From: an uncultured Collinsella sp.
GTDB lineage: Bacteria; Actinomycetota; Coriobacteriia; Coriobacteriales; Coriobacteriaceae
NCBI GenBank assembly: GCA_900542325.1
Contig: UQMY01000003.1
Location: 1 to 64,000, forward strand
DNA: 64,000 bases
Direction: 5' to 3'
The number at the start of each line of letters is the position of its first letter. The stretch's first letter is position 1. Positions 60,412-64,000 of the stretch are shown one piece after another. The notes under the pieces were generated by a model. It was not told where the DNA came from. It did no database searches and saw nothing but the letters and a program-made list of their open reading frames with translations. Made by a program: the position numbers and the translations under genes.

Positions 60412-61266
60412 ATGTCCGTCCGCATTATTACCGATTCCGCCAGCGATATGTCGCCGGCGGAGCACCCCGCCCTGCGTGTTCTGCCGCTGTCCGTCACCTT
60501 TGGCACCGATGTGTATATGGATGGCGTCGACATCGATCACCAGCGCTTTTACGAGATGCTTGTGGAGCGCGACGAGCTGCCCAAGACCGGCCAGGTCAAC
60601 CCGTACGCGTTTTCGCAGGCGATTGCCGAAGCACGTGAGGCCGGCGACGAGGCTGTGATTATTACCGTGGGCGCTAAGCTATCAGGCACCAATCAGAGTG
60701 CCCGTACCGCACTTGCCGAGGCGCCAGGTGGCGACGTGTTCGTGGTAGACAGCAACAACGTCACCCTGGGCGAGCGCGTCCTGGTCGAGTATGCGCTGCG
60801 CTTGGTGGACGAGGGCCGCAGTGCATCTCAGATCGCGGCGGCTGTCGAGGCCGTGCGCGACCGTGTGGTGGTTATCGGCCTGCTCGAGACGCTGGAGTAC
60901 CTGGTGCGCGGCGGTCGTCTGTCTGCTGCGGCCGGCGCCGTGGGCACGCTGCTCAACGTGAAGCCCGTGGTGGCTGTCGAGGACGGTCTGATCGTGCAGC
61001 TGGGCAAGGCGCGCGGTTCCAAGAACGGCCGCAACCTGCTGAACCAAAAGGTCGAAAAGGCGGGCGGCATCGACTTTTCCATGCCGCTGGCGCTCGGCTA
61101 TACGGGTCTTTCGGATGCGGTGCTCAAGAAGTATATCGAGGACAGCGCGGCACTGTGGGCTGGTCACACCGAGGGCGAACTGCCCGTTCACACCATCGGC
61201 GCCACCATCGGAACCCACGTTGGCCCCGGCGCCGTGGCAGTAGCCTTCTTCCAGCCCGCCAACTAA
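60412..61266 (+). CDS. DegV-family fatty-acid-binding protein, second copy
   Basis: 284 residues; AAAGGATT lies before the ATG at 60412. RIITDSASDMSPAEHPALRVLPLSVTFG is the DegV N-terminus (TDSASD loop); AVIITVGAKLSGTNQSA, VFVVDSNNVTLGERVLVEYAL, LLETLEYLVRGGRLSAAAGAVGTLLNVKPVVAVEDG and the final GTHVGPGAVAVAFF are textbook FakB/DegV segments. Better conserved than the copy at 6277-7137. It would bind a fatty acid for FakA-dependent phosphorylation. Ended by a CCACAAAGG hairpin. Confidence 0.93.
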   Translation: MSVRIITDSASDMSPAEHPALRVLPLSVTFGTDVYMDGVDIDHQRFYEMLVERDELPKTGQVNPYAFSQAIAEAREAGDEAVIITVGAKLSGTNQSARTALAEAPGGDVFVVDSNNVTLGERVLVEYALRLVDEGRSASQIAAAVEAVRDRVVVIGLLETLEYLVRGGRLSAAAGAVGTLLNVKPVVAVEDGLIVQLGKARGSKNGRNLLNQKVEKAGGIDFSMPLALGYTGLSDAVLKKYIEDSAALWAGHTEGELPVHTIGATIGTHVGPGAVAVAFFQPAN

Positions 61267-61275
61267 CCGACCTGC

Positions 61276-61320
61276 CATAAACCATCACAAAGGTGCCTGT
61301 CCCCTTTGTGATGGTTTATG
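61276..61320. repeat. CCACAAAGG hairpin, copy 5
   Basis: CATAAACCATCACAAAGG (61276-61293) pairs perfectly over 18 bp with 61303-61320. The outer bases differ from other copies yet remain self-complementary. It lies between the DegV and MGMT-like genes. Confidence 0.8.
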
Positions 61321-61346
61321 CTTTTCCGGGTGGAAGGGAGCGAGCA

Positions 61347-61667
61347 ATGGCGTCTGAGGGCTTTTTTGATCGGGTGTACGGGGTGGTCGAGCAGATCCCC
61401 GAGGGGATGGTCGCCACGTATGGTCAGGTGGCACTGCTTGCCGGTCGTCCACGAAGTGCGCGGTACGTGGGGTATGCCCTTCATAGTAATCCGCGCCCTG
61501 GCCAAATTCCCTGTCATCGCGTGGTGTTTGCCGACGGCCGTATCTGTGAGGGCTTTGCCTTTGGCGGCCCCGATGCTCAGCGCGAGCTCTTAATGGGGGA
61601 GGGCGTGACGTTTGCCGATCCCATGCATGTTGATCTGGCCGCCTGTCGTTGGCCTGCTGGACTCTAA
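61347..61667 (+). CDS. MGMT-family / alkyltransferase-like protein
   Basis: 106 residues; GGAAGGGAG precedes the ATG at 61347. FFDRVYGVVEQIPEGMVATYGQVALLAGRPRSARYVGYALHSNPRPGQIPCHRVVFADGRICEGFAFGG contains the helix-turn-helix and PCHRVV active-site motif of O6-alkylguanine-DNA alkyltransferases, with Cys retained. It lacks the N-terminal domain, like the short MGMT-domain/ATL proteins; because Cys is present rather than Trp, alkyl transfer is possible. Likely role in DNA alkylation repair or damage recognition. Confidence 0.9.
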   Translation: MASEGFFDRVYGVVEQIPEGMVATYGQVALLAGRPRSARYVGYALHSNPRPGQIPCHRVVFADGRICEGFAFGGPDAQRELLMGEGVTFADPMHVDLAACRWPAGL

Positions 61668-61683
61668 CAGCTCTGCCGTGGTC

Positions 61684-61724
61684 AAAGCCACCACAAAGGT
61701 GCCTGTCCCCTTTGTGGTGGCTTT
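61684..61724 (+). terminator. CCACAAAGG hairpin, copy 6
   Basis: AAAGCCACCACAAAGG (from 61684) pairs with CCTTTGTGGTGGCTTT ending at 61724. It follows the MGMT-like stop by 16 bases and ends in CTTT. Confidence 0.75.
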
Positions 61725-61741
61725 CCGTTGCAGGTTTACCT

Positions 61742-61785
61742 GGGCTAACTTATGGAGAAGGTGTGTTGGGGTAGTTTGACGCTAG
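61742..61785 (+). promoter_or_regulatory. Boxes shared with metal loci
   Basis: GGGCTAACTTATGG (from 61742) resembles GGGCAACTATTGG before the metal exporter and GGCTAAC before the DtxR gene. TAGTTTGACGCTAG (from 61772) resembles TAGTTGACCGCTAG at 22868. No protein gene follows on this strand, only the structured segment below. Confidence 0.4.
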
Positions 61786-61816
61786 AAAGTAAGCCACGGT
61801 GAACTATATTGTATTC

Positions 61817-61957
61817 AGCAACGGAGCAGGCAATAGGCGATGAAGAAGCCTGCCCCGTTGAGTTTGATTCGCATCCCTCCCCTCTGTGCGATTCAACGGT
61901 GTACTTCGGGAACAGGCCCGCTGGCAACTAACTGCCAGCGGGCCTGTTCCTGTTTGT
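61817..61957 (+). ncRNA. Candidate small RNA with strong terminator
   Basis: CAACGG-ag-CAGGC pairs with GCCTG-cc-CCGTTG (about 61820-61859). An 18-bp perfect terminator stem (61909-61926 with 61933-61950, core AACAGGCCCGCTGG) follows, then TGTTTG. TATATT near 61808 may be the -10. There is no ORF with a ribosome site. Evidence is structural only; the ~390-nt gap between the MGMT-like gene and trpS holds nothing else. Confidence 0.45.
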
Positions 61958-61997
61958 CGAGGGAGTGCAATGGGCAGAGCCGAACCGGTCGGGCACC

Positions 61998-62025
61998 AAA
62001 AAAGGCGGACGCCGTAGCGCCCGCC
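61998..62025 (-). terminator. trpS terminator
   Basis: On the minus strand GGCGGGCGC...GCGTCCGCC followed by TTTTTT, 35 bases after the trpS stop. Confidence 0.85.
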
Positions 62026-62060
62026 CTATAGCAATCGAAAGTTCTAGCCAGCAGATCGAT

Positions 62061-63110
62061 CTAGTACACCATGCCCATGGCGTCCTGAACCTCGGCCAGG
62101 GTCTGCTCGGCAATCTCGTTGGCGCGACGGTTGCCCTCGTGCAGCACGTCCTTCACATAGTCCAGATCGTTCTCATAGCGCTGACGACGCTCGCGGATCG
62201 GCGCGAAGTACTCGTTGACGGCCTCGGTCACGTACTTCTTGAGCTGGCCGGAGCCGCCCATGCCAATCTCCTCGGCAATCTCGACCTCGGAACGGCCGGT
62301 GCAGATGGCGGCGGTTGAAAGCAGGCCGGACACGCCGGGGCGGTTCTCGGGATCGAACGTGATCATGCGCTCGGAGTCGGTCTGGCTCTTCTTGATGCGC
62401 TTGGCCGTCTCCTCGGCGGTCATCGAGATGTTGATGGCGTTACCGTAGCTCTTGCTCATCTTGCGACCGTCCAGGCCCGGCAGCAGCGGGGTCTCGGACA
62501 GCAGTGCGTCGACCTCGGGGAACACCTTGCCGTAGCGGTTGTTAAAGCGGCGGGCGATGGTGCGGGTGAGCTCGATGTGCGGCAGCTGGTCGCGACCGAC
62601 GGGCACCACGTTGCCCTTGCAGAACAGGATGTCGCAGGCCTGGTGCACCGGGTAGGTGAGCAGAAGGCCGGTGAGCTCGTGGCCCGAGGCCTCCATCTCG
62701 GCCTTTACCGTGGGGTTGCGCGCCAGCTCGGCCTCTGAGACCAGCGACAGGAACGGCAGCATGAGCTGGTTGGCGGCGGGCACGGCGGAGTGCGCGTAGA
62801 TCATGGTCTTGTCGGGGTCGATGCCGCAGGCAAGGTAGTCCATGACCATGTTGTACACGTTGTCCTGGATGTGCTCGGTCGTATCGCGGTCAGTGATGAC
62901 TTGGTAGTCGGCGATGAGCACGTTGGTCTTGGCGCCCATGTTCTGCAGCTCAACACGGCCCTTGAGGGTGCCGAAGTAGTGACCCAGGTGCAGACGGCCG
63001 GTGGGGCGGTCGCCGGTGAGCATGGTGAACTTCTCGGGCGTTTTGGCCAGGCCCTCGCGAATGGCGTTGCTCTTTTGCAGCGCGACTTCGTAGCTGTTCT
63101 CGTTTGGCAT
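62061..63110 (-). CDS. trpS: Tryptophanyl-tRNA synthetase
   Basis: 349 residues; the ATG at 63110 follows AGGAG, while the frame extends 30 bases further without a site. Class I motifs are present: TGDRPTGRLHLGHYFG (HIGH-type HLGH) and LLPGLDGRKMSKSYGNAI (KMSKS). AHSAVPAANQLMLPFLSLVSEAELARNPTVK and VPVGRDQLPHIELTRTIARRFN (VGxDQxxH) are specific for TrpRS. It charges tRNA-Trp. No T-box or trp-specific leader was recognised in the short upstream region. Monocistronic. Confidence 0.95.
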   Translation of the reverse strand: MPNENSYEVALQKSNAIREGLAKTPEKFTMLTGDRPTGRLHLGHYFGTLKGRVELQNMGAKTNVLIADYQVITDRDTTEHIQDNVYNMVMDYLACGIDPDKTMIYAHSAVPAANQLMLPFLSLVSEAELARNPTVKAEMEASGHELTGLLLTYPVHQACDILFCKGNVVPVGRDQLPHIELTRTIARRFNNRYGKVFPEVDALLSETPLLPGLDGRKMSKSYGNAINISMTAEETAKRIKKSQTDSERMITFDPENRPGVSGLLSTAAICTGRSEVEIAEEIGMGGSGQLKKYVTEAVNEYFAPIRERRQRYENDLDYVKDVLHEGNRRANEIAEQTLAEVQDAMGMVY

Positions 63111-63271
63111 GATTGCTCCTAACGTATGTTCATGGGTCAAGATGATAACGCGTTTATTGGAGGGTCGGGGCGTAAGTACGCGAGGGGCGGGAGAGCGGCG
63201 GCATGTGCGATGGGCGCGGCGTGGCTGCGCGTTTGGCCGGCGGCGCCTGGGCGCATCCTCGGCAGCTTACC

Positions 63272-64000
63272 CTAGCGCCTGTGGTGGCGCTCCTCCCTGC
63301 GTTCTTCTGCCGCCTGCTCCTCCTGCTTAAAGGCGGGATCGTCGGGGGTGACGAGCTCGTCCTCGTGCGTGCGCTTGTTGTAATGGTGGCGCAGCACGGG
63401 CTCAAACAGGTGCAGGTGCTTGGCAAAGGCCGCCGAGCCAATGGCGAGTACGGTAAAGATGAGCACGCGCATGGGCACCTCGACCTGGTTAATCGCGGCG
63501 GCGCCGGCCGAAAGCATGATGCACCAGGCGTAGATGAGGAGCACTGCCTGCTTTTGGTTGTAGCCCTCTTGGATCAGGCGGTGGTGGATGTGGCCCTTGT
63601 CGGCCTGCCCGATGCTAATGTGGGCGCGCTTGCGGCGCACGATGGCGCTAAACGTGTCGATGATGGGCACGCCGGCAACGATGAGCGGGATGATAAGCGA
63701 GGTGAGCGCGGCGGTGCGGCTCACGTTGAGCAGCGAGATGGAGCCCAGTGCAAAGCCCAGAAGCAACGACCCCGAGTCGCCCAAGAAGATGCTTGCGGGG
63801 TTGAAGTTGTAGCGCAAAAAGGCCAGACAAGCGCCAAAGAGCGCAATGGAGAGCGCGGCGGCGTCGATGCGGCCCGAGAGAACGGCCATCGAAAACATGG
63901 TGAACGACGCGATGCCGCAGATGCCCGTGGCTAAGCCGTCGAGGCCGTCGATGAGGTTAATGATGTTGGTGAATGCCACCAGATAGATCACGGTGATGGG
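63272..64000 (-). CDS. WecA/TagO-like undecaprenyl-phosphate sugar-1-phosphate transferase (partial)
   Basis: The N-terminal part lies beyond the window; 243 C-terminal codons are present. NIINLIDGLDGLATG (the metal-binding DGLDG motif), RYNFNPASIFLGDSGSLLLGF (GDSGS) and AHISIGQADKGHIHHRLIQEG (HIHHRL) are diagnostic for the WecA/TagO branch of the MraY family rather than MraY itself. About seven membrane helices are visible, and the C-terminal ~40 residues are hydrophilic (EEQAAEERREERHHRR). It would attach a sugar-1-phosphate to undecaprenyl phosphate at the start of cell-wall glycopolymer synthesis. Confidence 0.9.
   Translation of the reverse strand, partial: PITVIYLVAFTNIINLIDGLDGLATGICGIASFTMFSMAVLSGRIDAAALSIALFGACLAFLRYNFNPASIFLGDSGSLLLGFALGSISLLNVSRTAALTSLIIPLIVAGVPIIDTFSAIVRRKRAHISIGQADKGHIHHRLIQEGYNQKQAVLLIYAWCIMLSAGAAAINQVEVPMRVLIFTVLAIGSAAFAKHLHLFEPVLRHHYNKRTHEDELVTPDDPAFKQEEQAAEERREERHHRR

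Overview
The window is about 60% G+C and looks like chromosomal DNA of a Coriobacteriia gut anaerobe, most likely Collinsella. This is an inference from coding style, from the mix of families (ATP-type PEP carboxykinase, the Vsr-like SP.E/GG.GL protein family, paired DegV proteins) and from many intergenic palindromes; no rRNA or tRNA gene is present to fix it.

Layout. 1-9.5 kb: a tail-anchored coiled-coil protein, an SDR oxidoreductase, tgt, a LOG-family protein, a RelB/YafQ toxin-antitoxin pair, a DegV protein, a HAD phosphatase and an M20 dipeptidase. 9.7-16.3 kb: the pstSCAB phosphate importer, an ABC-F ATPase and a Cof-type phosphatase. 16.4-25.1 kb: metal homeostasis (DtxR-like regulator, P1B ATPase with a separate HMA metallochaperone and ArsR repressor, His-rich heavy-metal exporter), a predicted nuclease-fold protein and a DEDD exonuclease. 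25.3-33.3 kb: nitroreductase, two tandem histidine phosphatases, M20 peptidase, a second nuclease-fold protein and the serC-serA serine operon.

33.9-50.6 kb is a type 1 BREX phage-defence operon (brxA, brxB, brxC, pglX, pglZ, brxL) with three unusual features. (i) The best-supported brxA start lies upstream of a run of ten G residues that puts it out of frame; a tract of 9 or 12 would restore it, so the operon may be phase variable. (ii) pglX is split: the methyltransferase and specificity part (839 aa) and the conserved C-terminal part (322 aa) are separate genes. (iii) Between them lie two AT-rich genes, a predicted HExxH metallopeptidase and a predicted HEPN-type protein. Two unrecognised genes follow brxL. 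Next comes an AT-rich DUF3800 gene flanked by three homologous small-RNA-like units, each with a -10 box, a hairpin and a terminator.

52-64 kb returns to housekeeping: a K+/H+-type antiporter, a metallophosphoesterase, a polysaccharide flippase, pckA, a B3/4-domain protein behind a structured leader, a MarR regulator, a second DegV protein, an MGMT-like protein, trpS and the edge of a WecA/TagO-type transferase.

Intergenic space is rich in dispersed palindromes: six copies of a CCACAAAGG hairpin, two of a TTGCGGTGGAATAG hairpin, two of a 123-nt element with 18-bp inverted ends and a compensatory stem change, and a GGGGACGT family.
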